A program made the position numbers and the translations under genes. From assembly GCA_003023405.1 (NCBI GenBank), contig PXST01000050.1:1254-40622 (forward strand): a stretch of DNA of 39,369 bases, read 5' to 3'. Origin of the DNA: Halobacteriales archaeon SW_8_68_21. GTDB taxonomy: Archaea > Halobacteriota > Halobacteria > Halobacteriales > Haloferacaceae. This document shows positions 9,026 through 16,820 of the stretch, one piece after another (positions within the stretch are counted from its first letter, which is position 1; each line of letters starts with the position of its first letter). The notes under the pieces are model-generated. The model searched no databases and was not told the origin of the DNA. It worked only from the letters and a program-made list of their open reading frames with translations.

Positions 9026-9442
9026 ATGGGCGAGGACATCCCGGACGACGCCGCAGTCGTTCTCTTCGACGGCGTCTGTAACCTCTGTAGCGGGTTCGTA
9101 CAGTTCGTCTACCCCCGCGACCCGGAGGGGAAATACCGGTTCGCCTCTCTTCAGTCCGAGGTTGGACAGGCGCTGCTGGCCGAACACGACCTCCCGACGG
9201 ACGAACTCGAGTCGATCGTCCTGATCGAGGACGGCGAAAGCTACGTCAAGTCGACGGCGGTCATTCAGATTGCGACGGGACTCGGCGGCCGCTATCGGCT
9301 GTTCTCCCCGTTTCGACACGTTCCCGCGTCGGTCCGCGACCGCGTGTACGACTTCGTCGCCGACCACCGATACCGCTGGTTCGGAAAGAAAGACCGGTGT
9401 ATGCTGCCGTCAGGGGACGTGGAGTCACGGTTCTTGGAGTGA
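9026..9442 (+). CDS. DCC1-like (DUF393) thiol-disulfide oxidoreductase
   Basis: A 138-residue soluble thioredoxin-fold protein. The family signature DGVCNLCSG places the CxxC pair at residues 18 and 21, immediately after the first beta strand (AAVVLFDGVC). Other family marks are FRFASLQS-like text (YRFASLQSEVGQAL), a central SIVLIEDGESYVKSTAVIQI, and a C-terminal VADHRYRWFGKKDRC. DUF393 proteins are inferred to carry out thiol-disulfide exchange; a partner is not proven. The gene is divergent from the HTTM gene, which suggests shared regulation and a joint function. Start and length (130-140) fit the family. Confidence 0.9.
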   Translation: MGEDIPDDAAVVLFDGVCNLCSGFVQFVYPRDPEGKYRFASLQSEVGQALLAEHDLPTDELESIVLIEDGESYVKSTAVIQIATGLGGRYRLFSPFRHVPASVRDRVYDFVADHRYRWFGKKDRCMLPSGDVESRFLE

Positions 9443-9458
9443 GAAAGCGCGGCGGCGG

Positions 9459-9856
9459 TCAGTCCGCGTCGCGTCGCTTGTAGGTGACGAACGCGAGGTC
9501 CCCCTCTGTCTCGCGGTCGGTCTCTGTCCACGTCGCGGCGTTCCACTCGGGGAAGCGCGCGTCGCCGTCGGGGCGCTCGGGGACCTCGGTGATCACCATC
9601 CGGTCGGCGCGGTCGAGAAACTGCTCGTACACCGTCGCGCCGCCGATGACGTAGACGGCGTCGACGCCGCGGTCGGCGGCGTCCGCGCTCGCGCGGGCGA
9701 GCGCCTCGTCGAGGTCGTTGGCGACGACCGCGCCGTCGGGGAGGTCGGCGTCGCCGATCGATCGAGTCGTCACCACGACGCTCGTGCGGTCGGGGAGGGG
9801 GCGCCGTTCGAGGTCCCGACGAGGACGAGGTCGGGATCTGAATCCGCGTCCGCCAT
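9459..9856 (-). pseudogene. folA: Dihydrofolate reductase, internal deletion with frameshift
   Basis: The ATG at 9856 overlaps the thyA stop (TGATG) and starts MADADSDPDLVLV, a normal haloarchaeal DHFR opening. The frame then closes after 28 codons. From about 9805 leftward another frame reads DLERRPLPDRTSVVVTTRS, then DAVYVIGGATVYEQFL, RMVITEVPE and the C-terminus FVTYKRR. That is the second two-thirds of DHFR. About 45 residues of the usual protein, including the substrate-binding segment and the MPWH/helix region, are absent between them. The product would not be active as written. The position after thyA fits the dTMP/tetrahydrofolate cycle. It may be an assembly gap rather than true loss. 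Confidence 0.85.
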
Positions 9857-10884
9857 CACTTGGCGACCGCGAACGAGATGCCGTCCGCGGAGTCGTAGTC
9901 GATGAGTTCGACGTCGTCGTAGGTCAACTCGTTGAGCGGCACGTCCGCGATCTCGATCCGCGGGCGGTCGCGGGGCGTCCGCGAGAGCTGTTCGAGCAGG
10001 CCGGGCACGTGGTCGTACCCCTCCTGACCGTTCGGCTCGTCCGGCGCGGTGCGCTCGACCCAGCTTTTTACGTCGAGGTACCCTTCCTTGCTCTCGACGT
10101 TCGCGAGCCGCTCTTGGACGTATCGGAGGTTGTTGGCGTACCACTTCCCGCGCTCGCCGCGGCCGCAGTAGACGTGGGCGTCGACGACGGTGTGGCCGAA
10201 CTCGCCGACCTCGAAGCCGCTCCGCCGGGCGAGCGCGTTTGCGAGCAGCGCGTACGCCGCGACGTTGAACGGGACGCCGAGCGCGATGTCGCCCGAGCGC
10301 TGCGTGAGATGGAGGTTGAGCCGCCCGTCCTGAACGTTGATCACGAAGGTGTAATGGCAGGGCGGCAGCGTCGACACGGCGGCGTTCGCCGGGTGCCACG
10401 CGTTCACGACCATCCGGCGCGAGTGCGGGTTCTCTTCGAGCGTGTCGAGGACGTACCCGATCTGGTCGAACGTGCGTCGTTCCGTCCCGTCGTCGGTCTC
10501 CTCGACGGCGACCCAGCGGTGCGCGTCGTCGGGCCACGTCTCGCCGGGGAGCGCGGCGTCGGCGTCCGGGACCGGATAGCGTCGCCAGAACCGACCGTAC
10601 GCGGTGTCGAGTTTCCCCTCCTCGTCGGCCCACGCGTCCCAGATCTTCGTCTCCTCGCGGAGGTTTCGGATGTGTTCTTCGCCGGAGAGGTACCACAGCA
10701 CCTCGTGGATGAGCGAGTTCCACCGGTAGCCGTCCATCTTTTTCGTGGTCAAGAGTGGGAAGCCCTCCGCGAGGTCGACCGTGTACTGCCCGCTGAACGT
10801 CGCGATGGTGTCGACGCCGGTTCGGTTCGGTTTGTACGTGCCGGTCGAGAGCGCGTCGTCGACGAGGTCGAGGTACTGTTGCAT
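9856..10884 (-). CDS. thyA: Thymidylate synthase (ThyA type)
   Basis: A 342-residue enzyme that makes dTMP from dUMP using methylene-tetrahydrofolate, producing dihydrofolate for the adjacent DHFR. Seen motifs: RTGVDTIATFSGQ near the start, the catalytic Cys176 in LPPCHYTF, dUMP-binding QRSGDIALGVPFN, the conserved DAHVY-type motif, and a C-terminal extension ending SFAVAK. It is longer than the 264-residue bacterial type because of insertions around 105-140, as in other haloarchaea. ATG 10884 is chosen because the upstream frame reads into the IS remnant. No clear TATA lies in the 75 bp between the start and the mobile-element end. Confidence 0.95.
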   Translation of the reverse strand: MQQYLDLVDDALSTGTYKPNRTGVDTIATFSGQYTVDLAEGFPLLTTKKMDGYRWNSLIHEVLWYLSGEEHIRNLREETKIWDAWADEEGKLDTAYGRFWRRYPVPDADAALPGETWPDDAHRWVAVEETDDGTERRTFDQIGYVLDTLEENPHSRRMVVNAWHPANAAVSTLPPCHYTFVINVQDGRLNLHLTQRSGDIALGVPFNVAAYALLANALARRSGFEVGEFGHTVVDAHVYCGRGERGKWYANNLRYVQERLANVESKEGYLDVKSWVERTAPDEPNGQEGYDHVPGLLEQLSRTPRDRPRIEIADVPLNELTYDDVELIDYDSADGISFAVAK

Positions 10885-10960
10885 GGTGGGGTGCGCGCGC
10901 CGGAGCCGGTCCGGCCGCCGGCGCGGACTGTTGTCGGATGAAACGAGTCGGGACAGGTAT

Positions 10961-11460
10961 TGACATCCTCCTCCGCGTGAACGCGGAGGAATCCCGAGCG
11001 GTGGGAGTTTCAGGTTTACAACCATGGACGCCGCCACTTCACGGGAACTCGTCTAACCCAGTCGTCGTGGTCGGTGGCTGTCTCGCCGTGCCAAGCGACT
11101 GTTACTCCTATCCTCGACATCATCGACTCCCCCTGTTGTTTTTGCCAGCAGGGAGTCGCTGACACGTCAGCAGACTCGGAGGTATCGTGGCTTGCTCAGG
11201 CCGACGGGCACGAGGCAAATCCGTCGAGGATTCGTGTTCACCACGTCGACGTTTCGGATACTACCTCGTTACGTGGGCGGGCAGGCCGCCTCCGAAGGTC
11301 GTTCGAAATCCGCTCTGTTCCGACCTAACCTTGCTACCACGTAGCAGTCCTTATCTGTTAAAGATATGGATTGGAAACTCGGGCTGTGCTATCAGTAGGA
11401 GATATCGTTCCCTTGTTGTCGGATTCAGCCTGCGGCTAAACCCGCAGGTATTCTCCTTGA
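10961..11460 (-). mobile_element. IS200/IS605 family (IS1341-type) element remnant without a transposase gene
   Basis: Two end-like hairpins face each other. At 10969-10990 there is a perfect 10-bp stem (TCCTCCGCGT/ACGCGGAGGA) next to TTGACATCC, which matches my recollection of the right end and guide-RNA region of haloarchaeal TnpB-only elements. At 11429-11448 CCTGCGG/CCGCAGG brackets CTAAAC, followed on the minus strand by CTGAATCCGACAACAAGG, like a left end. The roughly 470 bp between holds no transposase or TnpB frame and has lower GC than the surroundings. It is therefore a decayed or non-autonomous copy, oriented like thyA. Family assignment rests on the end hairpins only. Confidence 0.55.
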
Positions 11461-11628
11461 ATCTCTACAGGCGGCTGTTCGCCGTCGCAGAGTCCGTTCT
11501 GTCGCGCCCGACGGCACGTTCCGAGAGGCGACGCGAACGCTCTCGGCCGCTCATTTATAAGTGATTGCCGTAAAGTCGGCGGAGAATTCCAGGCCCCCCG
11601 GCGGCTCGGCCGCACGAGAGCGGGTCTA

Positions 11629-11678
11629 TTTATAAGTCGGCGAGCCACACGAACACCGTCGAAACCCCGGCCACGAGG
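11629..11678 (+). repeat. Dispersed intergenic repeat, TTATAA ... CCCCGGCC type (copy 1)
   Basis: A TTATAAG box followed 30 bp later by CGAAACCCCGGCCACGAGG. Roughly 70% identical over 50 nt by eye to 25662-25711. A shorter related piece in inverted form occurs at 27830-27849. It lies between the IS remnant and the aldo/keto reductase gene. Confidence 0.5.
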
Positions 11679-11710
11679 ACCTCCGAAAAGCGGCCACTTC
11701 GCTCCGGACC

Positions 11711-11770
11711 ACCGACTCCCTCGCACGCGCTCCTCGCGCCCTTAAAAAGTCGCTCGGAGGCGCGCGCCAC
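11711..11770. repeat. Dispersed repeat with GGCGCGCGCCAC core (copy 1)
   Basis: CCGACTCCCTCGCACGCG at its left and GGCGCGCGCCACCGCG at its right frame a short TTAAAAAGTCG. The two parts match, nearly fused, the repeat at 35600-35630 and the inverted copy at 39326-39350. Confidence 0.45.
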
Positions 11771-11853
11771 CGCGACCGGAAGTGGGAGACCGACGTAGGA
11801 ACTCGGATGCCGCCTCCGGAACGCCCTTGCCCCCGCCCCGATCAGATCGCGAC

Positions 11854-12789
11854 GTGAACCACCGAGAACTCGGCGACGTGGGTGAGGTCAGCGAGGTCGG
11901 CTACGGGGCCTGGCAGATCGGCGGCGACTGGGGCGAGGTCACCGAAGACGAGGCGGTCGCGGCGGTCGAAGCCGCCCGCGACGCCGGGGTCGACTTCTTT
12001 GATCTCGCGGACGACATCGCGAGCGGCGACGTGACGGTCGCGACGAAGGCTGGCCGCCGGCTCGACCCGCACGACGTGGAGCGGTACACGGAGGAAAACC
12101 TCCGCCGATTCGTGAATCGGTCGCGCGAGAACCTCGGCGTCGAGACGCTGGATCTGGTCCAACTCCACTGCCCGCCGACGGACGTCTACTACCGGCTGGA
12201 GACGTTCGACGCGCTGGCGACGCTCGCCGAGGAGGGCCGGACCGCGAACTACGGCGTCAGCGTCGAGCGCGTCGAGGAGGGCCTGAAGGCGATCGAGTAC
12301 CCGGGCGTCGAGACGGTCCAGATCATCTTCAACCCCTTCCGACGACGGCCCGCCGAACTGTTCTTGACGGAGGCCGCCGCCCGCGACGTCGGCGTGATCT
12401 GTCGGGTCCCGCTCGCCTCCGGGCTGCTCACGGGGGCGCTCTCGCGCGACGACGAGTTCCCCGAGGACGACCACCGCAACTTCAACCGCGAGGGAGAGGC
12501 GTTCGACGTGGGCGAGACGTTCGCGGGCGTCCCCTTCGAGGCGGGCCTCGACGCGGTCGACGCGCTCGGCGAGCGCCTGCCGGGCGACCGGCCGCTGCCG
12601 GAGTTCGCGCTGCGCTGGATCCTCGACCACGACGCGGTCTCGACCGTGATTCCGGGGTCGACGACGCCGGCACACGTCCGGTCGAACGCCGCCGCGAGCG
12701 AGGCCGATCCCCTCTCCGAGACCGAGCGCGAGGCCGCCGCCGAGGCGTACGACGAACACGTCCGGGCACGCGTCCACCAGCGCTGGTGA
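11854..12789 (+). CDS. Aldo/keto reductase family protein lacking the catalytic-Tyr segment
   Basis: A 311-residue TIM-barrel aldo/keto reductase of the haloarchaeal type. Family marks: GYGAWQIGGDWG, the barrel Lys in VATKAGRR, LDLVQLHCPP, NPFRRRPAELF, and the NADP-binding STVIPGSTTPAHVRSN near the end. In relatives the FFD of strand 2 continues as TADVYGDGRSE..., carrying the catalytic Tyr. Here FFD is followed directly by LADDIASGDV, an in-frame loss of about 17 residues. The catalytic Lys and Asp remain but the Tyr is gone, so normal reductase activity is unlikely. The GTG at 11854 gives the usual N-terminus (VNHRELGDVGEVSEVGYG). It may be a sequence gap; see findings. Confidence 0.85.
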   Translation: MNHRELGDVGEVSEVGYGAWQIGGDWGEVTEDEAVAAVEAARDAGVDFFDLADDIASGDVTVATKAGRRLDPHDVERYTEENLRRFVNRSRENLGVETLDLVQLHCPPTDVYYRLETFDALATLAEEGRTANYGVSVERVEEGLKAIEYPGVETVQIIFNPFRRRPAELFLTEAAARDVGVICRVPLASGLLTGALSRDDEFPEDDHRNFNREGEAFDVGETFAGVPFEAGLDAVDALGERLPGDRPLPEFALRWILDHDAVSTVIPGSTTPAHVRSNAAASEADPLSETEREAAAEAYDEHVRARVHQRW

Positions 12790-12880
12790 GTCGGGGTTCG
12801 GGGAGCGGACCCCCGTCGGTGACGGCGGCGAAACGCGCCCCTTTTTCCGCGCGATCGCGACCGGATCGGCAGAGGCGACC

Positions 12881-13147
12881 GTGGAAAGCGAAGCCGACGA
12901 CGCTCCGACAGATCTCGACGAGAGGTGCGAGCGCGACGAGAGACGCGAGTACGACGAGGAGTCCGACCGCCGCGCGAGCGGTCCGATACCCGACGACGAG
13001 CGCGAGGCGTTAGAGACCATCGCTCACGGGGCGGTACTCACCTCGGGCGGGGTCGCAGGCCAGCGGGCGCTGACGGCCGCGACCGAGTTCGTTGCCCGGC
13101 GACTCGCCCGGCGGTACCGGGTCGCGCTCGCGGAGCGGTTCGGGTAG
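12881..13147 (+). pseudogene. Possible N-terminal remnant of a polysaccharide flippase-like gene
   Basis: A GTG-started 88-residue frame. Residues 1-45 are acidic and polar; then comes EALETIAHGAVLTSGGVAGQ and RALTAATEFVARRLARRY. This strongly recalls the first helix region of haloarchaeal MATE/Wzx-type oligosaccharide flippases, whose next residues are normally a GLG..YGVYALA helix. The frame instead becomes Arg-rich and stops at 13147, with aspartoacylase starting 90 bp later. It could be a truncated flippase or a small unrelated protein. A T-rich box CTTTTT at 12841 lies upstream. Confidence 0.4.
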
Positions 13148-13236
13148 CAAGGTCCGGACATCCCGTCGGCGACCGGTGAGCGCCCGTCGACCGTGGACCG
13201 CGACGATTTATGAGCCGACCGCGACGTAGGGTGTGT

Positions 13237-14140
13237 ATGCAAACGATCGACTGCCGGTCGGCGGGACCGGCCCGCGTGGCGATCGTCGGCGGGATCCACG
13301 GCGACGAGCCCGCCGGCGAACGGATAGTGAGACGGCTCGCGGACGAACTCGATCCGATCGACGACGGCGACGGGAGGGCCGCCGGCGACGGACCGACCGC
13401 CGGCGAGGCCGAATCGGAGGGGCTCGTCCGGCTGATGATCGCCAACGAGCCAGCGCGCGCTGGCGGCGCGGCTCACCGCCGATCTGGAGGGGTTCGACAC
13501 CGTGCTCGCGCTCCACACTTCACACAGCGCGCCGCCGCCGTTCGCCATCTTCAGCGACCTCACGGAGTCCGTCCGGCGCACGGTCACGGGGATCCCGGCC
13601 GGGCACGTCGTCGACGCGAGCGGCCTGCGGTCGACGACGCTCGACTCCACGGTTCCACACACCGTCTCGATCGAGGTAGGCCGGCAGGGCAGCGAGGAGG
13701 CCGTCGAGTTCGGCTACGAGGCGTGTCGGGCGTTCCTCCGCGCCCACGGCGCGATCACGGACGAGCCGCCGACGTTCTCGGAGACGGTCGTGGTGGCCGG
13801 CCGCGAGGAGGTCCCGAAGGGCGGCGGGGAGCCGCACGTCCACTTCGCGAACTTCGAGCCGATCCCGGAGGGCGCGGTGTTCGCCGAGGACGACGTGTAC
13901 CCCCACCGCGTCGAGAAACCGGACGTGGTCCCGATCCTGGCGAGCGAACGCGGCTACGACGACATCTTCGGCATATACGGCCACGTCACCGGCGTCGTGA
14001 AACCGCCCGAGGAGGGGGAGAATCGAGTGTACCCGATCGACGAGGCGGACGGCGCGGGCGGCGACGAGAGAGGCGGTGCCGACGGCGACAAGGGAAGCGA
14101 GGACGGCGGCAGTGATGACAGGGAAAACGAGACGGCGTGA
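13237..14140 (+). pseudogene. Succinylglutamate desuccinylase/aspartoacylase-family gene, frameshifted by internal deletion
   Basis: The 5' frame from ATG 13237 has the zinc site GGIHGDEPAGERI and runs to LMIANEPA at about 13455. A different frame continues as ALAARLTADLEGFDTVLALHTSHS (third zinc ligand His), the catalytic-type SIEVGRQGSEEAV, and a C-terminal barrel-like domain with HVHFANFEPIPEGAVFAEDDVYPH, ending at 14140 in an acidic tail. Relatives have about 25-30 residues in between, including the substrate-binding Arg of the DxNRxFPG motif. These are zinc deacylases acting on N-acyl amino acids. TATTTATG-like text at about 13207 gives a leaderless promoter. The break point coincides with a 14-bp palindrome. 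Confidence 0.82.
13450..13463. repeat. Perfect 14-bp palindrome at the break in the aspartoacylase gene
   Basis: CCAGCGCGCGCTGG reads the same on both strands. It sits exactly where the coding frame jumps and conserved residues are missing. Such hairpin-capable GC sequence could mark an assembly join or a slippage point. Confidence 0.7.
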
Positions 14141-14182
14141 ACCGACTGAAACGGCGCGAACGGAACTGAACGCTCCGAGCGG

Positions 14183-14560
14183 CTACTTCGCTGTCGGCGT
14201 GATGTCGCCAACGGCGTCCATCACCTGGACCGCGGCGCTGGCGGCGAGGCCGCGGGCGACCTCGTCGGTGTCGGACTTGGCGATGCCGGCGTCAAGGTCC
14301 TCGGGGTCCGGCGTGAACCCGGCGGAGACCGGGTGGCCCGCCGGAGGGTTGACGGCGACGGTCGCCTGGGGACCATTCGCGCCGACGGACAGCTCCGAGC
14401 CGACGGCGTAGCTGTCAGGGAGATACGATTCGGTTCGAGATACGATTCCGGCGACCGCGCGCCGAAGCTGTCGTTCCTGATCCGGAGAGAGGTCGACGGC
14501 CGCGGGCGAGCCCGCGTCCGTCACACCCGGTGCCCCGGCGTACGGGTTGTTGCCGTTCAT
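14183..14560 (-). CDS. DUF5811 family protein
   Basis: A 125-residue soluble protein conserved in haloarchaea. It begins MNGNNPYAGAPG, has a helical middle (DQERQLRRAVAGIVSRTESYLPD), then the beta-rich motif YAVGSELSVGANGPQATVAVNPPAGHPVSAGFTPD written here in two parts: YAVGSELSVGANGPQATVAV and NPPAGHPVSAGFTPD. The end is a helix with EVARGLAASAAVQVMDAVGD. No enzymatic motif is visible and the function is unknown. It is co-oriented with pdaD, 69 bp downstream of it, and may share its transcript. Confidence 0.85.
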   Translation of the reverse strand: MNGNNPYAGAPGVTDAGSPAAVDLSPDQERQLRRAVAGIVSRTESYLPDSYAVGSELSVGANGPQATVAVNPPAGHPVSAGFTPDPEDLDAGIAKSDTDEVARGLAASAAVQVMDAVGDITPTAK

Positions 14561-14629
14561 TCGAAGATAAAAAACGTACGCGGCAACGAGTCAAAAAGGC
14601 GTCGGCGGCGGCGACCGCGTTCGCCCGCG

Positions 14630-15175
14630 TCACAGGATCGGTTCGGACTCGCCGTAGGCGGCGATCACCACCGCGGTCGCGTAGCGGTCCGGCTCTGCGG
14701 CGACCGTCTCGACGCGCGTCTCCCGGTCCGGAAGCTCCCAGTCGCGGAGGTCGGCCCCGCCGTCGAGACCGGCGCGGATCCGACTCCGGACGTCGGCGGC
14801 CTCCTCGCCGGTGACCTCGTAGAACAGTCCGGGACCGGGACCGGTCGCCCAGCCCAGCCCCGCGACCGCGTCGGGGCGTCTGCGGGGCGCGCGCTTCGAC
14901 TCGGCCCCCGCAGCGCCGGCACGGCCGCCCTCCCGGAAGTCCACCGCGTCCCCCGGGCCGACCGTCCGGCGCGCCTCGACGACCGTGAGCCGGTTCCCCG
15001 CGGGACCCAAGTCCGGCGCTTTGGGGACCGCCTCGACGGTCGCCTCGGCGGGGGCGACGGAGGAGACCGCCACGAGGTTGTAGTTGTGGAGGTTCGCGTC
15101 CGCGAGCGCGGCGTCGTAGGAGGCCATCGCCGTGTCGGCGACCCCGACGCCGCCAGCGACGTGGATGGTGGTCAT
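14630..15175 (-). CDS. pdaD: Pyruvoyl-dependent arginine decarboxylase
   Basis: A 181-residue proenzyme that self-cleaves to create a pyruvoyl cofactor and converts arginine to agmatine, the first step of archaeal polyamine or agmatidine supply. The self-cleavage Ser-Ser pair is at about 38-39 in NYNLVAVSSVAPAE, after the characteristic DANLHNYNL. The core is completed by AGLGWATGPGPGLFYEVTGE and YATAVVIAAYGES. A basic, Arg/Pro-rich stretch at about 80-105 (AESKRAPRRRPDA) is unusual for this acidic proteome. The gene lies between pan and DUF5811 on the same strand, 170 bp after pan. Confidence 0.9.
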   Translation of the reverse strand: MTTIHVAGGVGVADTAMASYDAALADANLHNYNLVAVSSVAPAEATVEAVPKAPDLGPAGNRLTVVEARRTVGPGDAVDFREGGRAGAAGAESKRAPRRRPDAVAGLGWATGPGPGLFYEVTGEEAADVRSRIRAGLDGGADLRDWELPDRETRVETVAAEPDRYATAVVIAAYGESEPIL

Positions 15176-15345
15176 CGACGGCAGATCCGCGACGAGCGCG
15201 GTAAGAGGTTACGAAGCGAATCCGACGACCGTTCCGAACGGAGCGGACTGCGGTGACGCGTGCCTGCGAGCGGTCGAGTGGCGCGAGGAGCACGCGCGAG
15301 GGACGCTGCGACCTCGGATCCTCGGTCGATCCGTGCCCGACGCGG

Positions 15346-16569
15346 TCAGTACTGGTAGTTGATGACCTGCTCGTCTTCGGTGTCGGCGTCCCGAAGCTTG
15401 TCGCGGGCGGCCTCGAAGTCCTCCTGTCGGACCTCGGTGCGGCCGTCGCGGATTGCGAACATCCCGGCCTCGGTCGCCAACGAGGCGATGTCCGCGCCGC
15501 TGTACCCGTCGAGGTCGCTCGCAACGGCACCGAGGTCGATGTCGTCGGCGACGTTCATGTCCTGCGTGTGGATCTCGAGGATGCGCTCGCGGCCCTCCGG
15601 GCCGGGCTCGGGCACCTCGATGAGGCGGTCGAAGCGACCGGGGCGTAAGATTGCCTCGTCGAGCATGTCGAAGCGGTTGGTCGCGGCCATGATCCGGATC
15701 TCGCCGCGGTCGTCGAAACCGTCCATCTCCGAGAGCAGCTGCATCATCGTGCGCTGGACCTCGGCGTCGCCGGAGGTCTTCGAGTCGGTCCGCTTGGCGG
15801 CGACCGCGTCGATCTCGTCGATGAAGATGACGGCCGGCTCGCGTTCGGCGGCGAGTTCGAACAGGTCGCGGACGAGTCGCGCGCCCTCGCCGATGAACTT
15901 CCGAACGAGTTCGGAGCCGGCCATCTTGATAAACGTCGCGTCCGACTCGTTGGCGACCGCCTTCGCGAGCATCGTCTTCCCGGTGCCCGGCGGGCCGTGG
16001 AGAAGGACGCCGCTCGGGGGTTCGACGCCCACCGTCGCGAACTGCTCTGGGTTTTCGAGCGGATCCTCGACCGCTTCGCGGACCTCCCGGATCTGGTCGT
16101 CGATCCCGCCGATGTCGGCGTAGATGACGTCCGGGGACTCGGTGACCTCCATCGCCTGCGCCCGGGAGTCGGTCTCGTCGTCGAGCACCTGCTGGACCGC
16201 GAAGGAGTCGTTGATCGCGACGCGGTCGCCGGGACGGAGGTTCTCGTCGAGCCGCGAGGCGGCCTGCGTGAGCACCTCCTGATTGTTGCCGTGCTGTTTG
16301 ATTACGACGCCGTCGTCGGTGATCTCCTCGACCGAGGCGATGTACAGCGAGGAGGTCTTCAGCACCTCGTTTTCGCGTTTCAGCTGTTCGACGTCGTCTT
16401 TCAGCTCGCCGCGACGCCCCTCGGCGTCTGCGAGCCGGTCTTCTAATTCCTCGTTCACCTGAACGATCCGCTGGAAGTGCTGGCGGATCGCCTCCAGCCG
16501 CTCCGCGTCGCTCATCTCGGGGTCGAGTTCCAACCGCGGGCGGTCGGGCAGTGAGGGGCTGTGAGACAT
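15346..16569 (-). CDS. pan: Proteasome-activating nucleotidase (PAN), AAA+ ATPase
   Basis: A 407-residue cytosolic AAA+ ATPase that forms a hexameric ring, unfolds substrates and feeds them to the 20S proteasome. Order of parts: coiled coil about 20-72 (heptad-like ERLEAIRQHFQRIVQVNEEL), OB domain about 75-135, AAA domain with Walker A GPPGTGKT (192-199), Walker B VIFIDE (247-252), Arg-finger region RPGRFDR, and a helical lid. The C-terminus INYQY carries the tyrosine-containing tail used to dock on the proteasome. ATG 16569 gives MSHSPSLPDRP. Haloarchaea usually have two PANs; which one this is cannot be settled here. Confidence 0.95.
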   Translation of the reverse strand: MSHSPSLPDRPRLELDPEMSDAERLEAIRQHFQRIVQVNEELEDRLADAEGRRGELKDDVEQLKRENEVLKTSSLYIASVEEITDDGVVIKQHGNNQEVLTQAASRLDENLRPGDRVAINDSFAVQQVLDDETDSRAQAMEVTESPDVIYADIGGIDDQIREVREAVEDPLENPEQFATVGVEPPSGVLLHGPPGTGKTMLAKAVANESDATFIKMAGSELVRKFIGEGARLVRDLFELAAEREPAVIFIDEIDAVAAKRTDSKTSGDAEVQRTMMQLLSEMDGFDDRGEIRIMAATNRFDMLDEAILRPGRFDRLIEVPEPGPEGRERILEIHTQDMNVADDIDLGAVASDLDGYSGADIASLATEAGMFAIRDGRTEVRQEDFEAARDKLRDADTEDEQVINYQY

Positions 16570-16820
16570 TCGTTACGAACGGATAAGGTGCGGGCGTAAA
16601 TGTGCCTTTGGGTCACGGAGAGACCGTTGGACCGCCGAGACCGAACCCGCGAGTTCCCCCCGGCGTCGAGGGGACGGACCGACCGCAATACCGCCCGGAT
16701 GCGACTGTTGCGCGTCGGTCGCACGTCTGTCGCATGACGACCGCGCGTCGGTCGCACGTCGCTCACATGCCGCTCGCGCGCCGACCCGAGAGGTATCAGG
16801 ACGGATAATTAGAGGGGAGG

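Larger units (their letters stand above)
11461..11853. other. Gene-free intergenic stretch with dispersed repeats
   Basis: No convincing gene on either strand. It contains TTATAAG boxes at about 11555 and 11629, GC-rich runs, a 50-nt repeat copy (11629-11678) and a GCGCGCGCCAC-containing repeat (11711-11770). A GTG at 11854 then begins the aldo/keto reductase. Confidence 0.6.

Noticed and set aside
9795..9830. Programmed frameshifting as an explanation for folA, nadB, DUF389 and aspartoacylase
   Set aside because: A frameshift alone would keep all conserved residues. In each case conserved blocks are physically absent, and no slippery heptamer or similar site is shared.
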